Below are positions 12,501 to 23,035 of a DNA stretch of 64,000 bases, piece after piece. Positions within the stretch are counted from its first letter, which is position 1. Every line of letters starts with the position of its first letter. The stretch is from Exophiala sp. HKRS030 (taxonomy: Eukaryota > Ascomycota > Eurotiomycetes > Chaetothyriales > Herpotrichiellaceae), in NCBI GenBank assembly GCA_023897205.1, contig JAHWDD010000009.1, positions 1,426,001 to 1,490,000 on the forward strand, in the 5' to 3' direction. Both the position numbers and the translations under genes were made by a program. The notes beneath the pieces were generated by a model that made no database searches, was not told the origin of the DNA, and saw only the letters and a list, made by a program, of their open reading frames with translations.

Positions 12501-13281
12501 CGCGTTCATCAGTCTGACCGAGGATCCAACGAGCACCGAAGTCACGACAGTACTACAGGATGACTTTTCCAAGCCTTTGAAGAAACAAATCAATGCCCTG
12601 ATCCGACGACAACGTGAAGAACTCTTGCACCCAGAACTCGCAAGCGACTGGTCATTCCCCAACTTGCCAGGCGGCACACTCGAATCTACAGACGCACGAC
12701 ACCCTCGGGATCCCGTGCTCGAGCTCGTCAAGTCACTCATGCAGATTGTATCGTTGTCCAAGCCACTCCAGCTCGAAGCACGGTTGTTGCGAAAGGAGCT
12801 CCTCACGCTCTTTGACGTCCGCGAGTTCGGACAGGAAGCACGCTTCGAGAACCCCAGTGCCAGTCTGCGATTCGACAATCTGGTCTGTGACACGTGTACG
12901 ATGACGCGAGACTTGGATCTTTGCCGCGACGAGGACGTGTTGCCTGACGAGCAGGCCGGCGCCAACAGACCGTGGACCTGCCTCGCTTGCCAGAGTGAGT
13001 TTAGCAAGATCGCGCTCGAGGAGACGTTGATCGCTCGCGTCCAGGCGAGTTTGCTGGGTTGGCAGGTGCAGGATCTCAAGTGTAAAAAGTGTGGCACGCT
13101 GCAAGGCGACGACGCCGTCTTCAGCGACCACTGTGCGTGTGGGGGGGAGTGGGTGGGTGTTTTGGACCGAAGGGAAATCAGGAAGAAGGTGAATGTTTTG
13201 GAGCGGGTGAGTTCGGCGTACGGGTTGAGAATGTTGGCTAGTGTGGTCGAAGGAGTCAAGGCGATGTGTTTGATGTCGTAG
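6577..13281 (+). CDS. POL2: DNA polymerase epsilon catalytic subunit
   Basis: A single intronless frame of 2234 aa from ATG 6577, the first ATG in the frame. The exonuclease motif FDIETTKLPL has its DxE acids at residues 286 and 288, matching yeast D290/E292. A cysteine cluster (CAACDFNRPGKTC) precedes the catalytic core, as expected for the Fe-S site of this enzyme. Polymerase motif A is LDVASMYPNIM (Asp near 636), motif B is NSFYGYVMRKGSRW, and motif C is ELDTDGIW (Asp 871 and 873). The C-terminal half is the catalytically dead polymerase repeat, ending in two zinc modules (CDTC..CLAC and CKKC..CACG) that bind the other subunits. Role: leading-strand synthesis with proofreading and a replication checkpoint function. 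All key residues are intact. Confidence 0.98.
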   Translation: MPVRKPSRYGSNVRFSKASSRNQRTKTIDSASLRDTEATSQDEKFQAIRLANSIDESMGFPRYDSGKRRVGWLYNMHSTVIEDPKVPGGRAGVDFYFIGEDEENFKATVEYDPYFLLAVKRGREAEVEEWCKRMFEGLVKSVARVTKEDLKMPNHLLGYKRTFLRLNFANVTDLLAVRKSVLPIAEKNKEKVNAMDTYAEVASATAGFDVYDEEQLNDIHTNGIAEASDFIVDIREYDVPYHVRVTIDEDIRLGKWYTVDAKHGSVKLTCLEDRLQRADPVVLAFDIETTKLPLKFPDSLIDQIMMISYMIDGQGFLITNREIVSEDISDFDYTPKEEYEGPFMIFNEPNERALIERFFSHIKEARPNVIATYNGDFFDWPFVEARASVLGIDMYAEIGFRKNSEDIYQSDYCAHLDCFAWVNRDSYLPQGSRGLKAVTVAKLGYDPDELDPELMTPYANEHPQILAEYSVSDAVATYYLYMKYVHPFIFSLCTILPLNPDDTLRKGTGTLCEMLLMVQAYHKNIVLPNKHKEPREAFWEGHLLESETYVGGHVESIEAGVFRADIPVNFAIDPAAIDELLRDLDAALKFCITVEEKKNLDDITNYDEVRAQISEKLNSLKTTPHRNERPLIYHLDVASMYPNIMTTNRLQPDSMISESDCAACDFNRPGKTCDRRLPWAWRGEFLPTKRDEYNMIRRAMVNETFPGKHAKSMRRTFQELSLDEQASAVRNRLQEYSKKIYHKIHDSKTIEREAIICQRENPFYVDTVRDFRDRRYDFKGKQKVWKGKTEALKSSGASATEIEEAKKMIVLFDSLQLAHKVILNSFYGYVMRKGSRWYSLEMAGVTCLTGAHIIQMARELVERIGRPLELDTDGIWCMLPATFPENVVFTLKNGKKMAVSYPCVMLNHLVHASYTNHQYQTLTDPTIFKYETHSDNSIFFEVDGPYKAMILPTSKEEDKNLKKRYAVFNHDGSLAELKGFEVKRRGELKLIKIFQTQIFKFFLEGTTLAETYAAVARVANRWLDVLHQHGSTLADEELIDLICENKSMTKTLEEYGAQKSTSITTAKRLAEFLGEQMIKDKGLNCKYIISAKPRNTPVTERAIPVAIFSADENVKRFFLRKWLKEDPGDMDPRTVIDWDYYLERLGSVIQKLISIPAALQKIRNPVPRVAHPEWLQKRITAKDDKFKQKKMSDLFEKKPLGERSVNLLDHRLPPTGDIEDALDAEFKTPVQLTKQSKRKSPDTTNQTVIDPYATLPADAPAADEDYSGWLQHQKQKWKIQKQARARRRQLFGEKPNSAMDSIGSFFRNQAEMLYINTWQILQLRQGESPGEVKAFVLIGKKIHPLDIKVQRTLYLNLKGEELPNVEIPGCEVEKVNHALPNGHPSIHLFQLSMSEDTYLREAESVSLLCNHPSVEGVYERQLPLFMRAMLKLGNMCSFDESQKGVLGKGLEQGFDLSSLLRSNSHSTYLEDLSAFGYVYFYHITSGDRTVFALFSSSRSEAHIIILSRTRDAQLPNADKIYAEQYRQKTAEEALVDSVLEYQASLHFKVSQVTTRRKAHLELGEILKKWRSEESKPTVILMQSTSSKQLSHDIRIVRDYPILSLPSEHADVDLPPLGWQAHAFKQLISHYLSAAGWLAHLTELARYGDVPLCNLEKDDPRFLIDLAYARRLKRSNVVLWWSEQPRPDHAGHERDDIIGPLTEVVEMPSINNPGAYTSVCVDVSVQNLAINTLLTSSIINDLEGSADSVAFNPAADDELSGGGISRSNGGFAQAALDVLRDMVKSWWAEACQGNRLADVMVQHLVRWVEAPASCLYDRHLHYYVQMMSKKAMQQLITDFRRVGSHVVFASPTRLLLQTSKQEVENAYAYSQYILKSIKQKPLFHFLGLGVKDYWDVLVWYDAYNYGGKGTSAITEQTNTSNLETVVHWQLSQFLPLSLQPVFEDWVITFIEVMQNLKRPTIESGDSSTPRATQLPSAFISLTEDPTSTEVTTVLQDDFSKPLKKQINALIRRQREELLHPELASDWSFPNLPGGTLESTDARHPRDPVLELVKSLMQIVSLSKPLQLEARLLRKELLTLFDVREFGQEARFENPSASLRFDNLVCDTCTMTRDLDLCRDEDVLPDEQAGANRPWTCLACQSEFSKIALEETLIARVQASLLGWQVQDLKCKKCGTLQGDDAVFSDHCACGGEWVGVLDRREIRKKVNVLERVSSAYGLRMLASVVEGVKAMCLMS

Positions 13282-13601
13282 TGACAACAACTGACTCACC
13301 GTGACGAGGTATGAAAGGTTTTTTTGGATTTGATGATGTGTATGGTGTTTGTGCGTGTTGTGGAGTACTCTGTGGATGTGTACGTGTCTATGTATATACG
13401 AGTACAAGTCCTTGCGTTTGGGGTTGTTGCTTTGATTTCATACTATTTCAAGATGATGAAGAATCTCATGGAAATACTCCTCGTCATAAAGCCGACATGT
13501 CTGCATTGTCATTCATGTACTTCTAATACGTTGCACCCAGGGTATGCAACCTTGATTGTTTATCTGCAAATGACAGCGAAGCCGTTCCTTTCTTTCAAGT
13601 C
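13282..13601. other. Convergent 3' flanks of POL2 and the MFS gene
   Basis: T/G-rich sequence between two converging stop codons; nothing else seen. A GAC-type trinucleotide run begins just beyond it, at about 13622, inside the transporter gene. Confidence 0.5.
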
Positions 13602-15421
13602 TTATATTCTCATACATGGCGAAGACGATGACGACGACGACGACAGCCTTTTGTTGACGCTGTGGAAAAGTTTCCAGGCGACACTCCAACCCCCAAAGGC
13701 CATGGTGAGGCCGGTAAAGACGATCAAGGGACCGTACTCGGTGCCGTAGGCCGCGACGCCCAGTCCTCCTCCTCCTCCTCCGCTGCTTTCGCCGGCGGCG
13801 GCGACGAGTTTCTCCCCGGCCTTCAGGAGGCCGACGCCGGCGACACCGCCAACGACGTAGCCCACGCCGCGGGCCCCGTTGAGCATGCCAAAGACGACGC
13901 CGGAGTCAAGGGCCTGGTTCCGGGCGGCCGCCTCCCTCTCGAGCTGCTTGCAGACGCCGCCGAAGGTGGAGCTGTACCCGCTGGCGAAGAAGCCAAACAC
14001 CACGCTGAAGAGGGCCAGGGCGGTCATCGACCCACGCCGAGCCGCCAGGCCCCAGAGCAACCAGACGCTCAGGGCCGAGGTGACGCTGGACAGGGCCGTC
14101 GTGGTGGTCGCGGACAGCGGGCAGAACCGGTTGTCGCTCAGATAGCCGAAAAAGGAACTCGACAGGATACCGGGAATGTTGAACAGGGTGAGCAACAACG
14201 TGGCCGAGGTCGTGGAGAGTCGGGCTTCCTCGTGGGCGTAACTGTTGACATAGGTCTGGGGGATGCCGTAACCAGAAGACTGGAGGACCGTGGCGACGAC
14301 GTAAATGTGGAACGTCCGGTAGGTGAGAAAGTGCCACGCCGTGCGGCGGGGTCGATGATGACGAGCTTGTGTCGCTGAACGACGACGACCACCACCACTC
14401 GTACCGTGAGAATCTTCACCTTCTTCTTCTTCATCTTCGTCTTCTCGGGTCTGGAGACGGGAGGTGTGTTGACGAGAATGAATCCCCGACGCGGCGGTGT
14501 CGGGAGGCAACAAGAACATCGCGACCACGCTCGTACAGGTGATGATGGCCGTCCAGATCCGCATGGTGTTTCGGAACCCGTACGAGTCGAGCAATCCACG
14601 CAGGAGGAACGGACAGGTCGAGCCCACGACGTTTTTGGACGAAAAGATGACCCCGTAGGCGAGAGCTCGGTTGTCGATGGTGAAACTTTCGCCCAGGGAC
14701 AGGGTCGTGGGACTGTACAACAGCGCGGACCCGAGGGCGGCCAGGACCCCCTGCGTGGCCACGAGGTGCCACGACCGCGTGCTGAACGAGGACAGGATGA
14801 AACTGAGCGTCGTGAGGGCGACCCCGAGGTAAGACACGGCGCGTCGCAAGTGCGCCCATCTTCGACTGAGTCCCGCGAACAAAAATGGCATGCAGAGGTA
14901 GATGATACCGTTGGACGTCGTACCTATCACCCCCGTGCCCGAGGGTGACCCGGAAAGTGGCCAGGAGGAGGTGTAAAAGTCTTGGAATAAACCGTAGGTC
15001 ATTGGGAAGCCTAATTCTCGCCAGACGGCAGAGTCAGAGTCGGGCTCATCTCTGGTAAAATGTGTCTCTCAAGGTTGACCCCCCATGCACTCTGAGGTCT
15101 CGAGACGGTCGAGGACACGTATTGAACAAAAACATGGATCAAAATGCAAGACCTGGTTGTCGCTGGGTGATTAGAGGGGAAAAACTCACCCCATATTGGA
15201 AGTTGAAGAAGAGCATTCCCAGCAATCACCCTCGCTTTACCCCCGTTGGACAATCTTGTGGACGGTGGGGGTGGAGGTGTATCGATGTCCCGGTCCTCAA
15301 TTGCAACGACCTCCTCGTTGTCGGCATTCTGACTCGTCGTTCCTGCTTCGATGATGCCTGTCGGTATGGGGGAGGACGAAGGCGGTTGCTGGCGGAGGTC
15401 GATCGAGTTTGAAGGTGCCAT
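13602..15421 (-). CDS. MFS transporter, monocarboxylate (MCT/SLC16-like) family
   Basis: Exons 15421-15190 and 15010-13602 give 546 aa; the 179 bp intron splits PIWG from FPMTYGLFQDFY, the first membrane span of the family. A disordered N-terminus of about 65 residues is followed by about 12 hydrophobic segments. GVIGTTSNGIIYLCMPFLFA and the GALLYSP-like segment (SALLYSPTTLSLGESF) are typical of fungal MCT-like proteins, which sit in the plasma or vacuolar membrane; their substrates are mostly unknown. The central cytoplasmic loop is unusually charged, with an acidic run and then a GGGRRR cluster, and the tail ends in a serine run encoded by a (GAC)n-like repeat. An alternative upstream ATG at 15442 adds seven residues. 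Substrate cannot be inferred. Confidence 0.82.
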
Positions 15422-16038
15422 GGTTGCGGTGTACACACGCACTTGATGTTCTGTGATATGCCCGAAAGGTCAAGACATTGAGCCTTACAGGTGATATTTA
15501 TGATACACACACCTTCCCACAGGCAGATAACAGTAAAACGAGTCAAATACTTGTAATTGTATCCGTGACACGATCAAAATGTTCAGTATCCACGGTTGAT
15601 GGGATGTTACATCATTGGTCAATATTTATCCGGTTGCGGCAATTGGGCACGCGACATCGGGGGCATCGGGGGAGATAGTCAAAGGGCGTATGAATATTCC
15701 CAACGACGACGATCATATTGCCATGACGAGTGTTGAGAGGGACATGATTGAAGAGGATCATGACTTTGACATCATTGGTAGTACCAGTACTTGTATCGAC
15801 GTAGAATTGCTTGAAGCGTCCACGGTATGCACTGGCACACAAACATCAAAAACATAGTAGCGTACGAATATATCTCACCACCAGATTGCTGGTTGGTTAC
15901 TTGGTTTTCCTTGCATATCTCATAGTCAGCCACTTCCGAATGGCACCATGACCGACACGTTTCTTCTCATATCCGAGGAGTCTTGACCCGACAAGTTGTG
16001 TAACAACAGCTTACTCATACTGAACGTCATGAACCCTT
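15422..16038. other. Intergenic between the MFS and PQ-loop genes
   Basis: Both flanking genes are on the minus strand, so this holds the MFS promoter and the PQ-loop 3' end. No further coding signal or repeat recognised. Confidence 0.5.
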
Positions 16039-17306
16039 CTACGCCATGTCTGCTTTGAAGCTATTGACCGAGTCGTCATCGCGACACTCACGTCGTTGTG
16101 AATGATGGCTGACTTGCTTAGATGAGCTCTTGTGAGGACTTGGTTGATTTCGAATAAGAGGACTGCGTTCGTCGGGGGCGATATTAGATGCCGTATGCGA
16201 CAGGATCGATGTTTGACGAGAACGAGATGTCCAGGTGGTCACAGTGTTCCAACCTTCAAACTCGGGGGCCGCTGAACAATGCTGTTTACCCTCTTTGGCC
16301 AACTTGCGATCTCTGACCGCGAAACAAATAGCCATCACGATGAGAACGATTTGCATAGTCCCCACCAAGACATATACAATCCAGGCACTCCAGTCCTTGA
16401 GCCCGACCCGAATCATTATGTTGATTCCAAAGATCCACTTGTACTGTCAAAGGTGTCAATGAATGGTGGAAAGTTTTGCTAGGGGTTGTGTGTCACAACA
16501 TACCGGAGCCATCAGACAAAGAGACGTCGGACTGAGACTTCCGAGATGCTCCAGATGCCATGTTGTTCGGACCTGTGGTACCCACTGGACACATGCAAAG
16601 CAAGCCACGGCATTACCCAAGATATTAGCCCACGTCTGTGCAACCCACGGAAAGCGATGCAGGATCATGGCCGAGATCAAGAGAATTGTCATGGCGAAGC
16701 TGCATGCTGCGAGGAGGACTGCGATCGCTCGTTTTGCTCGGCGGAACGTTCGATCTGGACCGGAGATGGATGCACGGCGTCCTTGGATCTCTGCTTCGGC
16801 TTCTTCCTCGGAGTAATAAACGTACTTGAAGAGGCTGTTCAAAAGACTTGTCAGCCAAGAGAGATGCCGATGCAAGTGGTGGGATCTTTCTCACACAACC
16901 CAAAAACAGGCGATGCCGAAGATGACTTGAAGCATGCCGAGAAGGCCACTGATACAAGCGAAGCGGGAACTGGTCCTGCAACAACCCATTTCAACGGCAC
17001 TGGACGGTAGCATCATGATGTTGCCCACTGCACAAACCCCGGAGAGGGACCATAGAAGGATGTAATAGGTTGACAAGCCTTCTGCCGACCTGCGGGAGAC
17101 TATACGGGCCCATTGTGGAAGGTAACAGATGAGTAGCCAGCCCATTAATGAGCTGCGGTGTGGTGTCAGTCATGGTGATTGTCGTAGAGTTAACTCAAAC
17201 GAACGAAGACAGCAACGTACCATGAGACGACAAATTGCGGAATGGACGGCTGAGCCAGGTGCTTACATTGGAGGGGTTCATCTATCTGGAATTGATGGGG
17301 ATTCAT
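16039..17306 (-). CDS. PQ-loop repeat membrane protein
   Basis: Four exons were rebuilt: 17306-17221, 17152-16895, 16834-16504 and 16443-16039, giving 359 aa with all phases consistent. The first PQ loop is in GWLLICYLPQWARIVSRRSA (exon 2) and the second in ACVQWVPQVRTTWHLEHLGS (exon 3). About seven hydrophobic spans and a cytoplasmic Ser/Arg-rich tail containing ERSPLIR follow. This architecture matches the PQ-loop/cystinosin-like superfamily, which includes yeast Ypq vacuolar basic amino-acid transporters and Stm1; the exact subfamily is not clear. The start codon is the first ATG compatible with the SIPQFVVSC/SLMGW splice join. A likely vacuolar or endomembrane location is an inference. 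Confidence 0.75.
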
Positions 17307-19448
17307 GTTGTCGATGTGGTCAAGACGGATGTGATATTGACCATGAATTGAAATCGAGGTGCCGGATCTTCTACTCTAGAAAGAACGACATTCAAACGGA
17401 AAAGACAATCTGAAAAATGGATCAGAAGAAGAGAGAAATTGTGTACAGAGGAAGCTGCAAGATGACGGAGGCGTTGTATGACATACGAGGCTCTGCGTTG
17501 TTTTGTATGCACGGAAGGGAGAGCCGAAGTGACAGTCTCAAGACCCTGATCATCTTGGTCGTTCCAGGAGAAGAAGATAGATATTTCACAGATGATAGCT
17601 GAATGGAACTTGTTCTTCCAGTGTACCGCACGCCTACCTTGAGAGGCCACTCGTCAATGACACGCATCGACACTCCTGTGGGGAGGTGTTTGAGAAGAAT
17701 CATTTGATGGCTTTGAGATTCATATCCAGGTAGGTAGGCAAGTTCATCGCTCTCTCACAAAGAGACATCATCAGTACGACGTAAATGATGTTGATTGAAA
17801 TGGCAACCGTGTGACAACTATTGAATAACACACAACAAGAAGTCGAATGTCATACGAAATTCAACATGTTTCTAGAACAGTAGCGACGATGACAAGGTCA
17901 GGACCAAAGAGCATGACGAGATGGCCGGTAAGTCGAGTTGTTTGTTTGGTGGTTGACTGTGTTGTGTACATATCGAAAGGAAGAAAAAGGAGACTGGAAA
18001 AAAAAGAAGCAAAGAAGCAACGGATAAATGGGTAGTTCCGTCCCGTCCTTTTCGAGTCGTTCCGGGCCTATTTACTGTACAATGTTTGTATGATGATAAA
18101 AGTAGGGAGTACCTGGAGTTCAGTACTGTAAGTACTCCGTAGTTCCCCATGATTTTGTCGTCAAAGGTGCGTTTGGGTGAGATTGATTGATCGATTTGCC
18201 TTGAACAACTGCCGGACGATCTGAGATGATCTCAACCCACGTCCATTCATCCAATCCATGCCCAGTGTCCCACGCCAACTTCAATAAGTACTACTGTAAA
18301 ATACTACTGTACGAGGGGCAGTACTCCGTACACCAGGGTAAGGGTAGTCAGGTACTGTACGGAGTACAGCAGGGTTATGTAAATGACCTAGTTACCTTAG
18401 TCAACCCACCCTCGCTTTCCAAAGGATGTCTAAAAACCCAACTATAGCCACCTACAGTAACAAACTCCCTACCTGCTCCGGGCCTAAGTGCCTAAAGAAC
18501 TTGGTTGTCTACAGTAGGTGCCACGTATCTACTTGTAGTTAGGTAGTTTGGTAGTGCCCACCACAAGTCTACAGAACTCCATCAGGTACTCCGTAACTCT
18601 AGGCAATAACGTGCACCCCCCGCAGCAGGCCCCAAGCACGGACCCTTTAACAACAGGGAGGGGTGTGGGATAAGCATGATGGGCCTCGGGTGGGCTCATT
18701 TCGGGGGCCACCAGTGGGGGAAGAGGCCGAAGGGGGAAGGGGGGGTGTTTGGTGTTCCCCATCAGGCTTCACCAGGCTGAGTTTCCGTGCCAGTACCTAT
18801 TAATATTGTCAATGACATGTTCAACTGCATCCCTAGAATTAAATTACATACCTAAAGAGTCCCTAAGCTACCTTACCCATCGATATCTACCTAATAGAGG
18901 TTACGTTCCTGAGGAGCCTTCTACATACTGTACTTGGTATTCAGTAAATACCTGGACCACGGTCAAAAAAGAAAACCTCAACGAGGCCCTGTACGAATAC
19001 GAGATGCATTTTTTAACAACGCTCTTACATCTCATCTTTCCCCTCCCATCAAATCAATCATGCCTGACCTTGCTAAAGAAAACATTCATTTGGCCGCCAT
19101 GATTCCGTGCCGTGCCGTGCTGTGCTGTACTGTGTTGCGTGCTGGTACCTGAGGTAAAAAGAAAACTGGGGGTATCATCTGTACCGTTTTTCCTTTGTTC
19201 TCAAGTTCCAACTGAACATGCCCTCGCCTCCTCATGCAATAACACAAAAACCAAACAGAAACTCACTTCGTCATCATCCTCCCACGGCCGTTGAATTAAT
19301 TCATCATCATATGAAAATTTTCTTTCTCGTCATCCTTCCCGGAGAGTGTGTGTGTCGTCGTTTTTCTGCTTACCGAGGAAAATTTTGGGGTCTGTCTCTC
19401 TCTGTCTCTCTCAAAGTGCGCACTGTTGAGCGCTGTCTCCCCAGGAAT
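17307..19448. other. 2.1 kb noncoding stretch rich in TAC-type palindromes
   Basis: No gene recognised on either strand. From about 18,100 to 18,600 the sequence is dense in overlapping TACTG/TACGG/TACTCC words, including exact TACTCCGTA or its complement at 18133, 18322, 18358 and 18587. It also holds the promoter of the PQ-loop gene and the 3' flank of the Zn2Cys6 gene. Confidence 0.5.
19106..19135. repeat. Decayed pentanucleotide tandem repeat
   Basis: Six adjacent 5-mers read CGTGC three times, then TGTGC, TGTAC and TGTGT. It looks like a short tandem array that has accumulated point changes. No coding context. Confidence 0.6.
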
Positions 19449-22297
19449 TCAATCCAGCCGATGGAAATCACTCTCGTTAAATCTACCCGACCATCCCCAA
19501 GCCTGGAAGTACCGCTCACGTCCGACCCCGTACACCACATCCTGTTCCGGCCTAAAGGGGCTCTCCATGGACTCGCCAAAGTAGTACGCCCCGGCCATGT
19601 GCGAGGCCATTTTCATGGCCGACATCAACGTCCCCAGCCGCTTCTTGACCATTTCCCGCTGTCGATGGGCACTGTGCCAGAACCCGACCAGGCTCTCCAG
19701 CGCCTCCAGCCCGCTGGACACGAGCGACATGGTCCTGCTCTGGGAGTCCATCAGGTCCGAAAGCGTGCCTGCCGCCGTGATGACGTCCAGGGCGGCGGTG
19801 ATGGCGAAGCCGTTGAACGGGCTGGTCGTGGCGAATCGGAAATAGGGGTCGCGCTCCTCGTGGTTGCTGAGCCGCTGCACCGTCCTCAGCATGGCCTCGG
19901 CGTGGTCGTGGCACGCCGTGATGCGCTCCGTCACAGCCTTGGGCTCGAGCGCCGCGTGGTGCACGTATCGGTGCAGCGTGATGGCCGTGTAGTGGTACAT
20001 GATGTGCAGACCGTGGACCGAGTCCACCACCTCGTCGCCGTTGCGACTTCCCTGAGACATGGTCCGCACTTGATCCTCCCACGCGCACAGCCGGGCCTTG
20101 GTGTGGTGGTAAAAGTGTTCCATTTCTGCGGCGTATCTCTCCGGGTTGTCGGGACTGAGGCGGCTGGTCTTGTCCACCACGTCGTGGAAGATGGTGGCGA
20201 TCTCGACCAGGTACCCCAAAAGTCCCACGCGAGACACATCGCCGGCGCCGTGCTGCTGCTGCTGCTGTTGATGTTGAACGTTATTTCCACCACAACCACC
20301 GAGCTCGAAAGGTGTGGCTAGGATGTTACCGGCCTCGTACGCAGTTCTCCCACACGGCAGCCGTATGTGGCATTGGGATCGGAACAGGTGAGCGATCGTG
20401 GCTGAACAACACCCGTCGAAACAATCCATGACGTACGCGGACCAGAAGGTCCGTCTCCTGCATTCCACCAGCGTGTCGTAGTCGAGTCCAAACTCGGTCG
20501 CGCCCGTCTCCGCGACGGCACGCACCCCGACCTCTGTGTTGTACTTGAGGCCAAAAGCGGTCCGCAGGGCCGAACCGCACAGGTCCCACGCCTTGTTGTA
20601 CTGGCCCTGGGAAAAGGCCAACAGGGCCAGGATGAGCCGAGTCTGCAGCAGCTGCAGCGTGAGCTCGTCGGCGTTGTTGCGCGATGCTTCCTCGGCGATC
20701 TTTGCGAAGATGACGCGATGGGATTCGGCCTCGGGACGCCGCACAAATACGGACCCCATGGCCATCATGGCATAGAGCAACATGCGGTCCGCGCCGGACT
20801 TGCTGGGGCACTCCTTGACCCATCGCGTAAAGTCCTTGGTGGGGAGGGTGCCGTACGTGGCACTTTCAACGTAGGCAAAGTACTTGGCCACGTAGTGCAA
20901 GGTCAGGCTACGGTCGATTTCAGTCGGGTCCGTGGCGCTGGAAAATCTGGACACGGTGGTCGGGGAAACGATTGTGCTCATCAGTGTCCCCATGCTCAGG
21001 CTCTCGGGTTCTGAGCCGGGTCGAGGAGACATCGAGATGCGGGCGCGTTTTGCCGGGGGAAGGATCTCCGAGGAATCGTCGTCTGCGGCCACTCCGTCTT
21101 CGGTGGCAGGGGATAAGAGGCTCTCGAGTGCCATTGAGGACCTGCGCACATTCTTCAGGCCGACGCCAGCCCAGTCTGTGGATGCGTTCGATTCCCTCCG
21201 AAACGATTGCGCGTCTTGCTGCACTTCAGGCGGCGACGAACGAGAAGGTGAATATGTCGAGGAATTCGAACCGGTCCCGGCTTGTCTCGAAGAGGACGTG
21301 CGTGGTCTGCGGTAGACGGAGAAAAAGTAAAAATTAGCACATGTCCTCGGGCGGACGAACCAACGAATACAGCACTATTATTTACTCACGTCGTGTCGAA
21401 TCTGCAATCACGGCCAAACTTCTGGCACTGGGCGCACTTGGGCACGCCGGGGTCGCACTTTATCTTCTTCTCCCTGCATGTGTTGCAGGCCTGGCCCAGC
21501 CGTTTTCGAGGCTTGCCCGCCTTGGTGGTGCCCCATTTCGGATTGACCGTGTCGCCGTTGATCATCTTTTGACAAAACGTGCCGTCGTCGTAGATGTAAC
21601 ACGGCCCTTTGCCGGGTAGCACCTCCTCTCTCATCACCGTTCGGCCGTAGCCATGGTCGATCGAGGGGCCAGGCGATCCGATGCCGGGTGACGGGAAGGG
21701 TGCACCACGATTGTCATGCGCGAGAGAGGACGACTGGGGATAGCCCCAGTATTGTGCTGGATTTGCATCGGGTCTGTTTACCTGAGGAAGCTGGTGGTAA
21801 GGACCAGGGAGGCCGGGCGTCTGCATCGAAGTCCTCTCCGACATGGGGCCGTAGGCATTGTGTTGAGCAACGTGGTGTTGGACCCCCGTGCCGTTGGCGG
21901 GAGGGGGCCCGTCTCCGCGGATCGAGCTGCTCGGAGCATGATAAGGCGAGGGCTGGGCAGGCTGGAAGGGCCCGAGATTGTTGTGCGAGGCCCCGGAGAG
22001 GAAGTCCCCAAATGACGGAAGACGAGGCCTGTGCGACGGTGCATCGCCCGTGGCCATAGATGGTGGTGGCGGTTGTGCGCTCGACGTCAGATTGGACGGG
22101 GGACTGCTGGACGAGAATGACGACGAGGTGGGACAGGGTTGTTGGGAGAGTTGTTGTTGTTGGGTTTCGTGCCACCGCCTCATGTGCAGGTCAGAAGGTA
22201 GCACGATACTCGTTGCCATGGACTCGTTATGCTCCCTGTCATGCATTAGGATTGTAACTCCCAATGTTTGAGAACAAGTAAAAATACTTCGAGTCAC
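19449..22297 (-). CDS. Zn(2)-Cys(6) fungal transcription factor
   Basis: Exons 22297-21390 and 21306-19449 give up to 921 aa. Three in-frame ATGs compete for the start (22297, 22246, 22219); 22219 (MATSIVLPSDLHMRRWHE) looks most natural. The N-terminal third is Pro/Ser/Gln-rich. The binuclear zinc cluster (ACNTCREKKIKCDPGVPKCA then QCQKFGRDC) has the six cysteines in the standard spacing and is interrupted just downstream (RFDTT) by an intron. Exon 2 carries a fungal-specific factor region, recognisable in RTFWSAYVMDCFDGCCSATI. A CTG/CAG run encodes QQQQQQ near 20253-20270. Probable nuclear DNA-binding regulator; its targets cannot be inferred, and its upstream side is the 10 kb desert. Confidence 0.88.
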
Positions 22298-23017
22298 TCA
22301 GCCCGTTCGAGTCTACCAGACTTGAAGAAAGGAAGAGAACCAAGCGATTTCGTCGGAAATGCCGACGTCCTTCTCTCCCTTCCTTTGACGCCAAATGTCG
22401 GCTTCAGTAGTCGTAGGTCTGGACTGTGTCGCTGCTATGTGGACAAGGAGAAACTTGCGGCATTGCCACAAAACGATTCCCGGCGTGTGTTACTGTGTTG
22501 AACAATTCCCGAGCTTGGTTTCAATTTCAACAACGGGTGTCACTCTTGTCGGTGGTACAGCAGACGTCGAGGTGTCGATGTCGAATGGTCGTGTCGAGAA
22601 AATGTACTGTTAGAGTCGAGACGCCGGGGAATACTGCTTTTCGAAATTACATGCCTCAGATATGCATGTGTCTGTGATGACCGCCCACCCAAGCGCCGAA
22701 TGATCAAATACTTCCAGAAGGACCAGCAATATTTTATTATTATTGCACCGAGTAGAAGAAGAAGAGCCTGTTTAGTCCTTTCAAGTCAACCGGCAGTCAG
22801 GTTGGTGAAGAGCACCGAAGAGCAAAAGTTGTGATGTGAGAGGTGACCTGCTATGGTAGGCAAGGGAGTAAACAAGTATCAGCAGACGAAACGGACGACT
22901 GCCTGCACCGATGATGATGACCCTCTTACTCGTATGTGGGTGGTCTTTTTGTCTGAGCAACTGCACATAACTGATCGAATAAGAATGCAGTTAGAGTAGA
23001 TTTCTCTTGGTGGGAGC

Positions 23018-23035
23018 CTCTCTCTCTCTCTCTCT
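23018..23035. repeat. CT dinucleotide microsatellite
   Basis: About nine CT units in noncoding DNA. Confidence 0.8.

Noticed and set aside
12285..13259. 324-codon minus-strand frame
   Set aside because: Antisense to the POL2 C-terminus; Ser/Arg-rich chance translation.
19218..20321. Long plus-strand frame of 367 codons
   Set aside because: It lies antisense to the Zn2Cys6 gene exon 2, is Arg/His/Val-rich, and resembles no family; a shadow of codon bias.
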